Below are positions 8,186 to 18,452 of a DNA stretch of 64,000 bases, in pieces. Every line of letters starts with the position of its first letter. The stretch's first letter is position 1. Source of the DNA: Pseudomonas sp. SDI (lineage in GTDB: Bacteria > Pseudomonadota > Gammaproteobacteria > Pseudomonadales > Pseudomonadaceae); assembly GCF_003105155.1 (NCBI RefSeq), contig NZ_QETK01000015.1:52353-116352 (forward strand), read 5' to 3'. The position numbers were made by a program, and so were the translations under genes. The notes beneath the pieces are model-generated. The model saw nothing but the letters and a program-made list of their open reading frames with translations. It had not been told where the DNA came from and ran no database searches.

Positions 8186-9259
8186 TCAAAGGTCCGGATC
8201 AATGTCACCCGCATAGATATCCGACTCTTTATACAGGTCATGCACATGCCGCAGCAGCACCATGATCACCGCCGCCACCGGCAGCGCCAACAGCACCCCG
8301 GTAAAACCGAACAGCTCGCCGCCAGCGAGGATCGCGAAGATCACTGCCACCGGATGCAGGCCGATCCGGTCGCCGACCAGCAACGGCGTCAGCAGCATGC
8401 CCTCCAGCGCTTGACCGACCATGAACACCGCCACGATACCGAGCATCGGGTACAGCTCGCCGCCAAATTGGAACAGCCCCGCCACCAGCGCCGCGCCGAG
8501 GCCAATAATGAAGCCCATGTACGGCACGATGGCCGCCAGCCCCGCCAGCAGGCCGATCAACAGGCCCAGCTCCAGCCCCACCAGCATCAGGCCACTGGCA
8601 TAGATCAGCCCCAGCGCCAGCATCACCAGCAACTGCCCGCGGACGAACGCCCCGAGCACCTCATGACACTCGCCGGCCAGCACCACCACCTGTTCCTCGC
8701 GCTGGCGTGGCAGCAGGCTGCGCAACTTGGCCATCATCAAGTCCCAGTCACGCAGCAGGTAGAAACCCACCACCGGAATCAGCACCAGGTTGGCCAGCCA
8801 GCCGATCAGCGCCAGGCCCGACGCGGTTGCCTGCGACAACACGACCCCGACGATGTCGGTGGTCTGGCCCATGTGCTCGCCAATCGCCGCCTTGATCTTG
8901 TCGAACTTCCAGAAGCCGTCGGCCAGCCCCAACCGCGCCTGCACCCAGGGCAGCGCCACATGCTGCAGCCAGTCGAGCATCTGCGGCGCCAGTTCATAGA
9001 GGCGGATCAACTGCTTGGCCAGCATCGGGATCAGCACCAGCAGCATGGCAATCAGAATCAGCGTAAACAGGGCGAACACCAGCACCACGCCCCAGGTACG
9101 CGACAGCCCCATGCGTTCCAGCCGATCGACCAGCGGGTCGCCCAGGTAGGCGAGCAGAATGCCGATCAGAAACGGCGAGAGAATCCCGTGCAGCACATAC
9201 AGCAGCGCACCTACCAGCAACGCCACGCCCAGCCACATCCAGCGGCGCATGTCAGTCAT
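8186..9259 (-). CDS. AI-2E family transporter / PerM-like permease
   Basis: A 357-residue membrane protein of the AI-2E transporter superfamily (PerM, TqsA, YdiK-like). Long hydrophobic segments occur near residues 8-45, 57-82, 145-172, 205-290 and 305-340. The typical PFLIGILLAYLGDPLVDRLE N-terminal and VMVGQALEGMLLTPLLVG C-terminal signatures are present. The substrate is unknown; some relatives export autoinducer-2 and others are Na+/H+ antiporters. It is preceded by a DUF2066 gene 12 bp upstream in the same operon and followed by hda, an arrangement common in Pseudomonas. Confidence 0.88.
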   Translation of the reverse strand: MTDMRRWMWLGVALLVGALLYVLHGILSPFLIGILLAYLGDPLVDRLERMGLSRTWGVVLVFALFTLILIAMLLVLIPMLAKQLIRLYELAPQMLDWLQHVALPWVQARLGLADGFWKFDKIKAAIGEHMGQTTDIVGVVLSQATASGLALIGWLANLVLIPVVGFYLLRDWDLMMAKLRSLLPRQREEQVVVLAGECHEVLGAFVRGQLLVMLALGLIYASGLMLVGLELGLLIGLLAGLAAIVPYMGFIIGLGAALVAGLFQFGGELYPMLGIVAVFMVGQALEGMLLTPLLVGDRIGLHPVAVIFAILAGGELFGFTGVLLALPVAAVIMVLLRHVHDLYKESDIYAGDIDPDL

Positions 9260-9271
9260 CGTTCAGCTCCC

Positions 9272-10324
9272 TTACCAGCGAAAACGCAGGCCGCTGAACG
9301 GCGCCGCCACAGACACCGGCGCTGCACCCGGCGCGGCCGCTGCGGTGGGAGCCGGGGCAGTTTGTAGCGCTTCGGCCGGCAGCTCCTGCAGCTTCGACAG
9401 CGACAGTTGCGCGCGCAATTGCTCGGCACTGCCACTGACCTTGTATTCCAGGGTGTCGCCATCGACTGCCTGCAAACGCGCCCCGAACGGTTCCAGCACC
9501 CGGCAGAGCTCGGCGTAACGCTCCAGGGTCATGCCCTGTACCTGCAACAGCTGGTCGCCACTGGCGCCCGGCTTGGTCGCAAAGCGTGGTGCCAGGCGCG
9601 TGCTGAGCGCCAGCATCAGCGCATCGGCCAGGGCCGCCTGATCGGCGCCCTCGACCTTGCCCTGCTCGTGCTGGTCGCCCAGCCACAGCCGCCAGTTGCC
9701 CTGCCATTTACCCTCGGCCTCGGTCGCATGGACGGTCAGCAAGGCGTTGGCCGCATAACGCTCGGCGGCCTCGCGCAGCGGCGCCGGGTCGCTGCCTTCG
9801 AGGTTCTTCGCGGTGGCCACCAGCTGTTCCTGCAAGTCGCCCAGAGGCAAGCGCAGCGGCAAGCCGCGGTGCTGGGCCGCACGTCGCAGCGGCTCGGCGC
9901 TGCTCTGGCCATCGCCGACCAGGCTCGCGCCTTCCGGGCTGTCGTTCAGCCACCAGACGAGGATCGATGGCCGGTTGCTGCCCCACAGGGCCAGGCCGGC
10001 CTGGCGCAAGGCGCGCTCGGTGCTGCCCGGATCGAACTCGACCAGCAGGGTTTCCGGCGGGCCGGCTTCGAAGCCGAACTGGCTGATGATCTGTTGCGGG
10101 TCTTTGCGCAGCGCGGCCAGGCCTGGGTTTTGCAGCGCCTTGGGGTCGCCGGTGAGGCGCAGCACCAGGGTGTCGAGGGCCTTGTTCAGCGCTTCGCTGC
10201 GTACTTCGGCGCTCTGGCCGTTGGCCGGCTCGCGCACCTGGTACAGGCCGGTGAGGGTTTCTGCCTGGACACTGAAGCCAAACAGGGCAAGACAGCCGAC
10301 GGCCAGGTAAGAACGCAAACGCAT
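9272..10324 (-). CDS. DUF2066 domain-containing periplasmic protein
   Basis: A 350-residue protein with a signal peptide, [21 protein letters not shown], cleaved about residue 21. The sequence [16 protein letters not shown] opens the DUF2066 region, and the C-terminus is Ala/Pro-rich before the final GLRFRW. The start at 10324 gives a clean signal peptide, whereas the longer open frame does not. It lies 12 bp upstream of the AI-2E-type permease gene, so the two are probably co-transcribed. The function is unknown. Confidence 0.82.
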   Translation of the reverse strand: MRLRSYLAVGCLALFGFSVQAETLTGLYQVREPANGQSAEVRSEALNKALDTLVLRLTGDPKALQNPGLAALRKDPQQIISQFGFEAGPPETLLVEFDPGSTERALRQAGLALWGSNRPSILVWWLNDSPEGASLVGDGQSSAEPLRRAAQHRGLPLRLPLGDLQEQLVATAKNLEGSDPAPLREAAERYAANALLTVHATEAEGKWQGNWRLWLGDQHEQGKVEGADQAALADALMLALSTRLAPRFATKPGASGDQLLQVQGMTLERYAELCRVLEPFGARLQAVDGDTLEYKVSGSAEQLRAQLSLSKLQELPAEALQTAPAPTAAAAPGAAPVSVAAPFSGLRFRW

Positions 10325-10658
10325 GGAGGATTCCTGTCCAGATATAAAGAAGAGGCGTGGCCCGGGAAAAGTGATGCTCAGACCACCACTGCTGGCAAAA
10401 CATTCAGCCACACAGGTGAAATTCATTCCCTATACCTTATACAGGCCTTGGCGCGGCAACCAGCCGCAGGCCAAGAATCGCAGTTTTTCCATCGAATCAG
10501 GCCCTGCCCGTCGGCCTGAGGATGGCCGCTCAAGGGTAACCCTGATAAAATCGCGCGCCTTCGCAGACCGCCGACGGTCGGCCAGCCGGTTTTCCCCCGC
10601 TGTGCCGGGCCAGTCACGGTCGATTCCCCTGAATCCCTCCCCCCTAAAGGCCTGGATC
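10325..10658. promoter_or_regulatory. divergent promoter region between the DUF2066 gene and purM
   Basis: 334 bp with no gene. A plausible purM -10 element, GATAAAAT at 10544-10551, precedes a C-rich leader running to the purM start. I see no clear matching -35 element and no recognisable riboswitch. The promoter assignment is tentative. Confidence 0.4.
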
Positions 10659-11717
10659 ATGAGCAAGCAACCCTCCCTGAGCTACAAGGACGCCGGTGTA
10701 GACATCGACGCCGGTGAAGCATTGGTCGAACGCATCAAAGGCGTCGCCAAGCGTACGGCGCGCCCGGAAGTCATGGGCGGCCTGGGCGGTTTTGGCGCCC
10801 TCTGCGAAATCCCGGCTGGCTACAAGCAGCCAGTGCTGGTCTCCGGTACCGACGGCGTCGGCACCAAGCTGCGCCTGGCGCTGAACCTGAACAAACATGA
10901 CAGCATCGGCCAGGACCTGGTCGCCATGTGCGTCAACGACCTGGTGGTGTGCGGTGCCGAGCCGCTGTTCTTCCTCGACTACTACGCCACCGGCAAGCTC
11001 AACGTCGATGTCGCCGCTACCGTGGTAACCGGCATTGGCGCTGGCTGCGAACTGGCTGGCTGCTCGCTGGTTGGCGGTGAAACCGCCGAAATGCCAGGCA
11101 TGTACGAAGGCGAAGACTACGACCTGGCCGGCTTCTGCGTCGGCGTCGTGGAAAAGGCCGAAATCATCGACGGCTCCAAGGTTGCCACGGGTGACGCGCT
11201 GATCGCCCTGCCGTCTTCCGGCCCGCACTCCAACGGCTACTCGCTGATCCGCAAGATCATCGAAGTGTCCGGTGCCGACATCGAGACCGTACAGCTGGAC
11301 GGCACCCCGCTGACCGAACTGCTGATGGCGCCGACCCGTATCTACGTCAAGCCGCTGCTCAAGCTGATCAAGGACACCGGCGCGGTCAAGGCCATGGCCC
11401 ACATCACCGGTGGCGGCCTGCTCGACAACATCCCGCGGGTGCTGCCAAAAGGCGCCCAGGCCGTGGTTGACGTCGCCAGCTGGGAACGCCCTGCGGTGTT
11501 CAACTGGCTGCAAGAGCAAGGCAACGTCGACGAGCACGAAATGCACCGCGTGCTGAACTGCGGCGTCGGCATGGTCATCTGCGTAGCGCAGGATCAGGTC
11601 GACAACGCCCTGAACGTGCTGCGTGCCGCTGGCGAACAGCCATGGGTGATCGGCCAGATCGGCGTTGCTGCCGAAGGCGCCGCCCAGGTCGAGCTGAAGA
11701 ACGTCAAGGCGCACTGA
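10659..11717 (+). CDS. purM: phosphoribosylformylglycinamidine cyclo-ligase (AIR synthetase)
   Basis: A 352-residue enzyme of purine synthesis that closes the imidazole ring of FGAM with ATP to give AIR. The start [20 protein letters not shown] is the family N-terminus. Conserved motifs include [49 protein letters not shown] and the C-terminal [16 protein letters not shown], all typical of PurM. The stop codon overlaps the purN start by one base (TGATG), so the two consecutive purine enzymes are translationally coupled. Confidence 0.97.
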   Translation: MSKQPSLSYKDAGVDIDAGEALVERIKGVAKRTARPEVMGGLGGFGALCEIPAGYKQPVLVSGTDGVGTKLRLALNLNKHDSIGQDLVAMCVNDLVVCGAEPLFFLDYYATGKLNVDVAATVVTGIGAGCELAGCSLVGGETAEMPGMYEGEDYDLAGFCVGVVEKAEIIDGSKVATGDALIALPSSGPHSNGYSLIRKIIEVSGADIETVQLDGTPLTELLMAPTRIYVKPLLKLIKDTGAVKAMAHITGGGLLDNIPRVLPKGAQAVVDVASWERPAVFNWLQEQGNVDEHEMHRVLNCGVGMVICVAQDQVDNALNVLRAAGEQPWVIGQIGVAAEGAAQVELKNVKAH

Positions 11718-12370
11718 TGCCGAGCAAGACCTGTGATGTCGTGGTGCTGCTGTCGGGCACCGGCAGTAACCTGCAAGCCTTGATCGACAACGTCCGTGCC
11801 GGGGATTCCCCGGTACGGATCCGCGCCGTGATTTCCAACCGCGCCGACGCCTACGGCCTGCAGCGCGCCAGCGCTGCCGGCATCGACACCGCCGTACTCG
11901 ACCACAAGGCCTTCGACGGCCGCGAGGCATTCGATGCGGCACTGGTCGAGCTGATCGACGGCTTCCAGCCGCAGCTGGTGGTGCTGGCCGGTTTCATGCG
12001 CATCCTCAGTGCCGGCTTCGTCCGCCACTATCAAGGCCGCCTGCTCAACATCCATCCTTCCCTGCTGCCCAAATACAAGGGCCTGCACACCCATCAACGG
12101 GCGTTGGAAGCGGGCGATGCCGAGCATGGCTGCAGCGTGCATTTCGTCACCGAGGAACTCGATGGCGGCCCGCTGGTCGTACAGGCAGTCATCCCGGTCG
12201 AGGCCGATGACACGCCAGAGCGCCTGGCACAAAGGGTTCACCAACAGGAACATCAGATTTATCCGCTGGCGGTGCGCTGGTTTGCCGAAGGCCGTTTGCG
12301 CCTTGGCGAGTACGGTGCTCTACTGGATGGCCAGCCCCTGGCGGCCAGCGGCCACTTGATACGACCCTAG
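11717..12370 (+). CDS. purN: phosphoribosylglycinamide formyltransferase
   Basis: A 217-residue folate-dependent GAR transformylase that formylates GAR using 10-formyltetrahydrofolate. The N-terminus, VVVLLSGTGSNLQALID, binds the phosphoribosyl substrate. The catalytic Asn/His lie in LNIHPSLLPKYKGLHTH and the catalytic Asp in ELDGGPLVVQ. Start and stop positions overlap purM by one base. The DUF3108 gene follows after 8 bp with no terminator between, so the three may be one transcript. Confidence 0.96.
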   Translation: MPSKTCDVVVLLSGTGSNLQALIDNVRAGDSPVRIRAVISNRADAYGLQRASAAGIDTAVLDHKAFDGREAFDAALVELIDGFQPQLVVLAGFMRILSAGFVRHYQGRLLNIHPSLLPKYKGLHTHQRALEAGDAEHGCSVHFVTEELDGGPLVVQAVIPVEADDTPERLAQRVHQQEHQIYPLAVRWFAEGRLRLGEYGALLDGQPLAASGHLIRP

Positions 12371-12378
12371 GAGATTTT

Positions 12379-13089
12379 ATGCGTCGCGCCCTGCTCTTCG
12401 CTCTTGCCGTGCTTGCGCTGCCCCTGCAGGCAGCCGATCTGAAGCCGTTCTCGGCCAGCTACACCGCCGACTGGAAGCAGCTGCCCATGAGCGGCACTGC
12501 CGAGCGCAGCCTGGAAAAGAACGCCAACGGTACCTGGAACCTCAATTTCAAGGCGTCGATGATGATCGCCAGCCTGACTGAGCAAAGTACCCTGCGCCTG
12601 GACAAGGACACCCTGCTGCCGCAAACCTACCACTTCGAACGCGGTGGCCTGGGTAAAGCGAAAAAAGTCGACCTGGACTTCGACTGGAGCAGCAAGATGG
12701 TCACCGGCACCGACCGTGGCGACGCGATCAAGCTGCCGCTGAACCGTGGCGTGCTGGACAAGTCGTCTTATCAGCTGGCCCTGCAGCATGACGTGGCCGC
12801 TGGCAAGAAGAGCATGACCTACCAAGTGGTCGACGGTGACGAGATCGACACCTACGACTTCCGCGTGTTGGGCACCGAAGCGGTGAGCACCAAGAACGGC
12901 AAGGTCTCTGCAATCAAGGTCGAGCGCGTGCGCGACCCAAGCCAGAGCAAGCGCATCACCGAGCTGTGGTTTGCCAAGGACTGGGACTACCTGCTGGTGC
13001 AACTGCGCCAGGTCGAGACCGATGGCAAGGAATACGTCATCGTGCTGCAGGACGGTACTGTGGATGGCAAGGCTGTCAAAGGCCAGTAA
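12379..13089 (+). CDS. DUF3108 domain-containing exported protein
   Basis: A 236-residue protein with a signal peptide (MRRALLFALAVLALPLQA, cleavage near residue 18), so probably periplasmic. DUF3108 features are visible in the opening LKPFSASYTADWKQLPMSGTAE and in the C-terminal ELWFAKDWDYLLVQLRQVE. The domain is predicted to be beta-rich; its function is not established. An AGGAG site precedes the ATG, and the gene ends at a strong terminator, which closes the purMN transcript. Confidence 0.85.
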   Translation: MRRALLFALAVLALPLQAADLKPFSASYTADWKQLPMSGTAERSLEKNANGTWNLNFKASMMIASLTEQSTLRLDKDTLLPQTYHFERGGLGKAKKVDLDFDWSSKMVTGTDRGDAIKLPLNRGVLDKSSYQLALQHDVAAGKKSMTYQVVDGDEIDTYDFRVLGTEAVSTKNGKVSAIKVERVRDPSQSKRITELWFAKDWDYLLVQLRQVETDGKEYVIVLQDGTVDGKAVKGQ

Positions 13090-13107
13090 GCGTTTCGCGC
13101 TGTAAGC

Positions 13108-13131
13108 AAACCCCGCGCTGTGCGGGGTTTT
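13108..13131 (+). terminator. rho-independent terminator after the purMN-DUF3108 unit
   Basis: AAACCCCGC-N4-GCGGGGTTTT forms a GC-rich stem followed by TGTTTTTT on the plus strand, 19 bp after the DUF3108 stop. Confidence 0.9.
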
Positions 13132-13276
13132 GTTTTTTGGGGCGCCAGCCTTCTGTGCACCAGCAGGGCCAACGGGTCGGGATGTTCCACCAGGAACACG
13201 AAGCCCACCGATATCGCCTGGAGCTGGAGCGCCTCGAAGCCGAGCAAGGCCAGCCCTGAAGCCCTGCCCCTGAATA

Positions 13277-13306
13277 CGACAAACCCCGCCTGGGCGGGGT
13301 TTGTCG
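13277..13306 (-). terminator. rho-independent terminator of the DUF2058 gene
   Basis: A 14-bp near-perfect inverted repeat (CGACAAACCCCGCC with its complement) lies 3 bp downstream of the DUF2058 stop on the minus strand. Being symmetric, it could stop read-through from both sides. The 145 bp between this and the plus-strand terminator contain no supportable gene. Confidence 0.8.
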
Positions 13307-13309
13307 GGT

Positions 13310-13849
13310 TTACCACATGAGATCGTCGGGGATCACATAAGCGGCGTACGGATCGTCGGCATCCGGCGCTTCCACCTGGGTGTTGAGCAGGATGATACGC
13401 TGCGGATCGCGTTCCTGGATCTTCACCGCCGCTTCCCGTGGGATCACTTCATAACCACCGCCATGCGCGACGATCGCCAACGAACCACTGCTCAGCTTGC
13501 TGCGCATCAGGGCGTTGACCGAAAGGCGCTTGACCTTCTTATCGTCGACGAAATTGTAATAGTCCTCAGTGGTCAGCTTGGGCAGGCGCGACACCTCGAT
13601 CAATTGCTTGACCTGGGCGGCACGGGCCTTCTGCTCGGCCTTTTCCTGCTGTTGACGGTTCAGCTCCTGGTCGCGCCTGGCCTTCTCGGCCATGGCTTCC
13701 TTGGCCACGCGCTGCTGGCTGTCGTCGACGTCGACCTGGCCTTTATGCTCCAGGCGCTTTTGTTTCTTCTGCTCTTTGGTGACCTGCTTGACCTGCTTCT
13801 GGTTGACCAGACCGGCCTTGAGCAACTGGTCGCGAAGGGAAAGGCTCAT
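13310..13849 (-). CDS. DUF2058 family protein (YaiL-like)
   Basis: A 179-residue protein starting MSLSLRDQLLKAGLVNQKQVKQ, the family's usual N-terminus. A highly charged Lys/Gln/Glu-rich stretch, probably a long helix or coiled coil, covers residues ~20-90. The C-terminal half (LPKLTTEDYYNFVDDKKVKRL to DDPYAAYVIPDDLMW) is the conserved part. Family members in proteobacteria have been described as nucleoprotein- or polyxylose-related without firm function. It is the last gene after mazG on the minus strand. Confidence 0.85.
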   Translation of the reverse strand: MSLSLRDQLLKAGLVNQKQVKQVTKEQKKQKRLEHKGQVDVDDSQQRVAKEAMAEKARRDQELNRQQQEKAEQKARAAQVKQLIEVSRLPKLTTEDYYNFVDDKKVKRLSVNALMRSKLSSGSLAIVAHGGGYEVIPREAAVKIQERDPQRIILLNTQVEAPDADDPYAAYVIPDDLMW

Positions 13850-13875
13850 TGGTGTTCACTCACTTATGCAACAGC

Positions 13876-14706
13876 TCAGCCGCAGCTGGGCAGGTTCTTT
13901 TCCTGACGTTTGGCTTCGCCCCAGAGCGCGTCCAAGTCTTCGAGGGTGCAATCTTCAATCGGACGACCCACATCGCGCAATGCCTGTTCGATAAAACGGA
14001 AACGTCGCTCGAACTTGCTGTTGGCGCCACGCAGGGCGTTTTCCGGGTCCAGCTTGAGGTGGCGGGCCAGGTTGACGGTGGCGAACAGCAGGTCGCCGAC
14101 CTCGTCGGCCAGCGCCTGCGGGTCGTTGTCGGCCATGGCCTGGAGCACTTCGTCGAGCTCCTCGCGGACCTTGTCGAGCACCGGCAAGGCATCCGGCCAG
14201 TCGAAACCGACCTGGGCCGCACGCTTTTGCAGCTTGGCCGCGCGCGACAGGGCCGGCAGTGCGGCCGGAACGTCATCGAGCAGCGACAGTTGCTCGGGCT
14301 CGCTGCGTTCGGCGCGCTCCTGGGCCTTGATTTCTTCCCAGCGCTGCTTGACCTGGTCTTCGCTCAGCTGCGGGGTGTCCAGCGGCGCGTACAGCTCGCC
14401 GGTGGGGAATACGTGCGGGTGACGGCGGATCAGCTTGCGGGTGATGCTGTCGATCACCCCGGCAAACTCGAAACGCCCCTCTTCCAGCGCCAGCTGGCTG
14501 TAATAGACCACCTGGAACAGCAGGTCGCCCAGTTCGCCCTGCAGATGCTCGAAATCGCCGCGCTCGATGGCGTCGGCCACTTCGTAGGCTTCTTCGAGGG
14601 TGTGCGGGACGATGCTCGCGTAATTCTGCTTGAGGTCCCACGGGCAACCGTATTGCGGGTCGCGCAGGCGGGCCATGAGATGCAGCAGGTCATCGAGGTT
14701 GTACAT
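13876..14706 (-). CDS. mazG: nucleoside triphosphate pyrophosphohydrolase MazG
   Basis: A 276-residue all-alpha NTP pyrophosphatase with two tandem MazG domains. The first (residues ~8-105) carries LRDPQYGCPWDLKQNY and the metal-binding EEAYEVADAIERGD/ELGDLLFQVVYY motifs. The second (~160-260) carries VREELDEVLQAM and DEVGDLLFATVNLARHL. It hydrolyses (d)NTPs to NMP and PPi and in E. coli lowers ppGpp. Lying directly downstream of relA, the (p)ppGpp synthetase, it fits the relA-mazG association of gammaproteobacteria. Confidence 0.94.
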   Translation of the reverse strand: MYNLDDLLHLMARLRDPQYGCPWDLKQNYASIVPHTLEEAYEVADAIERGDFEHLQGELGDLLFQVVYYSQLALEEGRFEFAGVIDSITRKLIRRHPHVFPTGELYAPLDTPQLSEDQVKQRWEEIKAQERAERSEPEQLSLLDDVPAALPALSRAAKLQKRAAQVGFDWPDALPVLDKVREELDEVLQAMADNDPQALADEVGDLLFATVNLARHLKLDPENALRGANSKFERRFRFIEQALRDVGRPIEDCTLEDLDALWGEAKRQEKNLPSCG

Positions 14707-14725
14707 GTTTGCGGTCTCGGTTGGA

Positions 14726-14751
14726 CCTATCGCGGGACTAACCCGCGATAG
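14726..14751. terminator. hairpin between relA and mazG
   Basis: A perfect inverted repeat, CTATCGCGGG-N6-CCCGCGATAG, lies 6 bp beyond the relA stop and before mazG. No long U-run follows in either direction, so it may be a weak terminator or RNA-stabilising stem rather than a full stop for transcription. Confidence 0.55.
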
Positions 14752-14756
14752 CTAGC

Positions 14757-16997
14757 TCATGGCGTACGGTTACGCCGCGTCTCGATGATGTTCGGCAACT
14801 GCGAGATGCGTCCCAGCAAGCGTCCGAGCGCATCCAGCCCGGGAATCTCGATGGTCAGCGACATCAGCGCGGTGTTGTCTTCCTTGTTCGAGCGGGTATT
14901 GACCGCCAGCACGTTGATCCGCTCGTTGAGCAGCACCTGCGAGACGTCGCGCAGCAGCCCCGGACGGTCGTAGGCACGGATGATGATGTCTACCGGGTAG
15001 GTCTGCACCGGCACCGGCCCCCAGCTGACCTGGATGATCCGCTCCGGCTCGCGCCCGGCCAGTTGCAGCACCGAGGCGCAGTCCTGCCGGTGAATGGTCA
15101 CGCCACGGCCCTGGGTGATATAGCCGACGATGGCATCACCCGGCAGTGGCTGGCAGCAACCGGCCATCTGCGTGAGCAGGTTGCCGACGCCCTGGATCTG
15201 GATGTCGCCGCGCTTGCCCGGTTTGTAGCCGGTAGCCTTGCGCGGCACCAGCTCGACGTGGTCGCTGCGCTCCGGTTCGACCAGTTGCTGGGCGGCGTTG
15301 ACCAGGTGCGCCAGGCGCAGGTCGCCGGCACCGAGCGAGGCGAACATGTCCTCGGCCGTGCGCAGGTTGGCTTTTTCCGCCAGCCGCTCGAAGTCCACCT
15401 GCGGCAGGCCGAGACGGTTGAGTTCGCGTTCGAGCAGGGTCTTGCCGGCGGCGACGTTCTGATCGCGCGCCTGCAGCTTGAACCAGTGAACGATCTTGGC
15501 CCGCGCCCGCGAGGTGGTCACGTAGCCGAGGTTGGAGTTCAGCCAGTCGCGGCTCGGGTTGCCGTGCTTGCTGGTGATGATCTCGACCTGCTCGCCGGTC
15601 TGCAGGCTGTAGTTGAGCGGCACGATACGCCCGTTGATCTTGGCGCCACGGCAGTTGTGGCCGATCTCGGTGTGCACCCGGTAAGCGAAGTCCAGCGGTG
15701 TCGCGCCCTTGGGCAGGTCGATGGCGTGACCGTCCGGGGTGAACACGTAGACGCGGTCCGGCTCGATGTCGACGCGTAACTGCTCGGCCAGGCCGCCGAT
15801 GTCGCCCAGCTCTTCGTGCCATTCCAGCACCTGACGCAGCCAGGAGATCTTCTCTTCGTAATGGTTGGAGCCGGATTTGACGTCGGTGCCCTTGTAGCGC
15901 CAGTGCGCGCAGACGCCGAGCTCGGCCTCTTCGTGCATGGCATGGGTACGGATCTGCACTTCCAGCACCTTGCCCTCGGGGCCGATCACCGCAGTGTGCA
16001 GCGAGCGGTAGCCGTTTTCCTTGGGGTTGGCGATGTAGTCGTCGAATTCCTTCGGAATGTGCCGCCAAAGGGTGTGCACGATACCCAGCGCGGTGTAGCA
16101 ATCGCGCATTTCCGGGACCAGCACACGCACCGCACGCACGTCGTAGATCTGGCTGAATTCCAGACCCTTGCGCTGCATTTTGCGCCAGATCGAATAAATG
16201 TGCTTGGCCCGGCCGCTGATGTCGGCGTTGACCCCAGTGGCCAGCAGCTCGTTCTGCAACTGGTTCATCACCTCGCTGATGAAGCGCTCGCGGTCGAGCC
16301 GGCGCTCATGCAGCAGCTTGGCGATCTGCTTGTATTGCTCCGGCTCCAGGTAGCGGAACGACAGGTCTTCGAGTTCCCACTTGATGTGGCCGATACCCAG
16401 GCGGTGCGCCAGCGGCGCATAGATATCGAACACTTCGCGGGCCACGCGATTGCGCTTCTCGTCGTCGGCGCCTTTCACCGCGCGGATAGCGCAGGTACGT
16501 TCGGCCAGCTTGATCAGCGCGACGCGAACGTCGTCGACCATGGCCACGAGCATCTTGCGCAGGTTTTCCACCTGCGCCTGCGAGCCCAGCACCAGCGATT
16601 GGCGCGGGCTGAGGCTGGCGCTGATGGCGGCCATGCGCAACACGCCGTCGATCAGCTTGGCCACCACCGGGCCAAAGCGCTGGCCGACTTCGGCCAGGGT
16701 CACCTTGCCTTCGCGCACCGCGCGATAGATGACGGCGGCGACCAGCGAGTCCTGGTCGAGCTTGAGGTCGGCGAGGATCTCGGCGATTTCCAGGCCGGCC
16801 TGGAAACTCGAGGTACCATCGGCCCAGGAATGCTTGGCCGGATTGCCCTTTTTCTCGATTTCCTGGGCGAATTCGCAGGCCACCTTGAGGGCTTGCCGGT
16901 CCAGCGCCAGGTCGACGCTGACCACGTGATCCAGCCATGCTTCGAGATTGATACTGCCGTCGGTGTTGACCGGCTGGTGCACTCTCACCTGTACCAT
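14757..16997 (-). CDS. relA: GTP pyrophosphokinase RelA, (p)ppGpp synthetase I
   Basis: A 746-residue ribosome-associated stringent-response enzyme. The N-terminal hydrolase-like region (~55-180) is degenerate: the HD motif of active SpoT/Rel hydrolases is replaced around HSWADGTSSFQAG, so only synthesis is expected. The synthetase domain (~250-360) contains VRAVRVLVPEMRDCYTALG and NPKENGYRSLHTAV. A TGS domain (RVYVFTPDGHAIDLPKGAT) and a C-terminal ACT domain (DRPGLLRDVSQVL) follow. Start MVQVRVHQPVNTDGS. Uncharged tRNA in the ribosomal A site activates it. Confidence 0.96.
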   Translation of the reverse strand: MVQVRVHQPVNTDGSINLEAWLDHVVSVDLALDRQALKVACEFAQEIEKKGNPAKHSWADGTSSFQAGLEIAEILADLKLDQDSLVAAVIYRAVREGKVTLAEVGQRFGPVVAKLIDGVLRMAAISASLSPRQSLVLGSQAQVENLRKMLVAMVDDVRVALIKLAERTCAIRAVKGADDEKRNRVAREVFDIYAPLAHRLGIGHIKWELEDLSFRYLEPEQYKQIAKLLHERRLDRERFISEVMNQLQNELLATGVNADISGRAKHIYSIWRKMQRKGLEFSQIYDVRAVRVLVPEMRDCYTALGIVHTLWRHIPKEFDDYIANPKENGYRSLHTAVIGPEGKVLEVQIRTHAMHEEAELGVCAHWRYKGTDVKSGSNHYEEKISWLRQVLEWHEELGDIGGLAEQLRVDIEPDRVYVFTPDGHAIDLPKGATPLDFAYRVHTEIGHNCRGAKINGRIVPLNYSLQTGEQVEIITSKHGNPSRDWLNSNLGYVTTSRARAKIVHWFKLQARDQNVAAGKTLLERELNRLGLPQVDFERLAEKANLRTAEDMFASLGAGDLRLAHLVNAAQQLVEPERSDHVELVPRKATGYKPGKRGDIQIQGVGNLLTQMAGCCQPLPGDAIVGYITQGRGVTIHRQDCASVLQLAGREPERIIQVSWGPVPVQTYPVDIIIRAYDRPGLLRDVSQVLLNERINVLAVNTRSNKEDNTALMSLTIEIPGLDALGRLLGRISQLPNIIETRRNRTP

Positions 16998-17093
16998 CTT
17001 TGTTTACCTTTCCCTACAGCACATACGCGATGTGCTTGAAAACACAGGTGTCGCCCTGCCACATGAAGGGGCGACACCGGGCGGTCAGCGTCG

Positions 17094-18452
17094 CTAACCC
17101 ACCTCGAATAACGCCATGGCCTCGACATGCGCAGTCTGCGGAAACATGTCGAGGATCCCGGCACTTTTTAACCGGTAACCCTGCTTGAGCAACTCAAGCG
17201 TATCGCGGGCCAGGGTTGCCGGGTTGCACGAAACATAGACCAGGCGCTTTGCACCCAGGGCGCCGATATGCCGGACCACTTCGAATGCACCGTCGCGCGG
17301 TGGATCCAAGAGTACCGCAGAAAAGCCCCCAGCCGCCCAGCTTGCCGTCGCCAAAGGCTGGGATAAATCGGCCTGAAAAAACGCCACGTTATGCAAATTG
17401 TTGTCGACGGCGTTCGCCGCCGCGCGCTCGACCATGGCCTGCACGCCTTCCACCGCCACCACTTCGCGGGCCAGCCCGGCCAGTGGCAGGGCAAAATTGC
17501 CCAGCCCACAGAACAGATCCAGCACCCGCTCGTCGGCTTGCGGAGCGAGCCAGGCCAAGGCCTGCTCGATCATCGCGGTGTTCACCTGTTCATTAACCTG
17601 AACGAAATCGCCAGGCCGATAAGCCAGGCTTAGCTGCCACGGCGCCAGCTCGAAGCCCAGGCGCTGACCGTCTTCGACCGGGGCCGGTTCAGCCTCGCCG
17701 TGTAACCACAGTTGCACGTTTGCTTCGCGGCAAAACGCTTGCAGCCGGCCCAGGTCACCCTCGCCCAGCGGCGCGGTGTGACGCAGCAGCAAAGCCAGCG
17801 CGGTGCCGCTGAACAGCTCGACATGCCCGACCACCTGCGGCTTGCTCAGGCTGCGCAACAACATGGGCAGGTGGCGCATAATCGAATGCAAGGGTTGTAC
17901 CAGCACCGGGCAATCATCGATGGCGACGATCTCCTGGCTGGCCTCGGCGCGAAAACCGACGTCCAGTTTCTTCGCCTTCTGGTCCCAGCGCACGGCCACC
18001 CGCGCGCGGCGGCGGTAGCCGAACTCGGGGCCGCTGAGCGGCGGCGCCCAGCGCTCTGGCGTCACCCCGGCGACACGCTGCAACTGCTCGGCGAGTAGGC
18101 GCTGCTTGAGTTCCAGCTGGGCCGCATGTGGCAGGTGCTGCAGGTTGCAGCCACCGCAGCGGTCGAAATGCTTGCACGGCGCCGGGCGGCGCTCGGCGCT
18201 GGCGCTGAAGACCCGCTCCAGGCGTGCCTCGACCACCTTGCCATGGGTATTGAGCACCCGCGCTTCGACCTCCTCGCCGGCCAGCGCGCCACTGACGAAC
18301 CAGGTGCGACCGTCAAGGAAGGCAATACCGCGGCCGTCACCGGCCAGGCGCTCGATGTTCAGGCGCTGTTTCTTGCCGCTGGGAATTTGCGGGGTACGGC
18401 TACCGCCGGCCGGCTGGAAGCGCAGGCCGCTGTTACGTTTGGCTTTGGACAT
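17094..18452 (-). CDS. rlmD: 23S rRNA (uracil-1939-C5)-methyltransferase RlmD
   Basis: A 452-residue SAM-dependent RNA methyltransferase (formerly RumA). An N-terminal TRAM domain spans ~30-85. The 4Fe-4S cluster cysteines are in [14 protein letters not shown], with a fourth near DDCPVL. The methyltransferase motifs include [16 protein letters not shown] and [12 protein letters not shown], and the catalytic Cys lies in [12 protein letters not shown]. It modifies U1939 of 23S rRNA. The start codon overlaps the cysM stop by one base, so the two genes are translationally linked. Confidence 0.95.
   Translation of the reverse strand: MSKAKRNSGLRFQPAGGSRTPQIPSGKKQRLNIERLAGDGRGIAFLDGRTWFVSGALAGEEVEARVLNTHGKVVEARLERVFSASAERRPAPCKHFDRCGGCNLQHLPHAAQLELKQRLLAEQLQRVAGVTPERWAPPLSGPEFGYRRRARVAVRWDQKAKKLDVGFRAEASQEIVAIDDCPVLVQPLHSIMRHLPMLLRSLSKPQVVGHVELFSGTALALLLRHTAPLGEGDLGRLQAFCREANVQLWLHGEAEPAPVEDGQRLGFELAPWQLSLAYRPGDFVQVNEQVNTAMIEQALAWLAPQADERVLDLFCGLGNFALPLAGLAREVVAVEGVQAMVERAAANAVDNNLHNVAFFQADLSQPLATASWAAGGFSAVLLDPPRDGAFEVVRHIGALGAKRLVYVSCNPATLARDTLELLKQGYRLKSAGILDMFPQTAHVEAMALFEVG

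Noticed and set aside
13132..13276. Possible gene remnant (HQQGQRVGMFHQEHEAH) between two terminators
   Set aside because: About 145 bp, no start codon with an RBS, no recognised family, and the opposite strand is equally open. Treated as intergenic.
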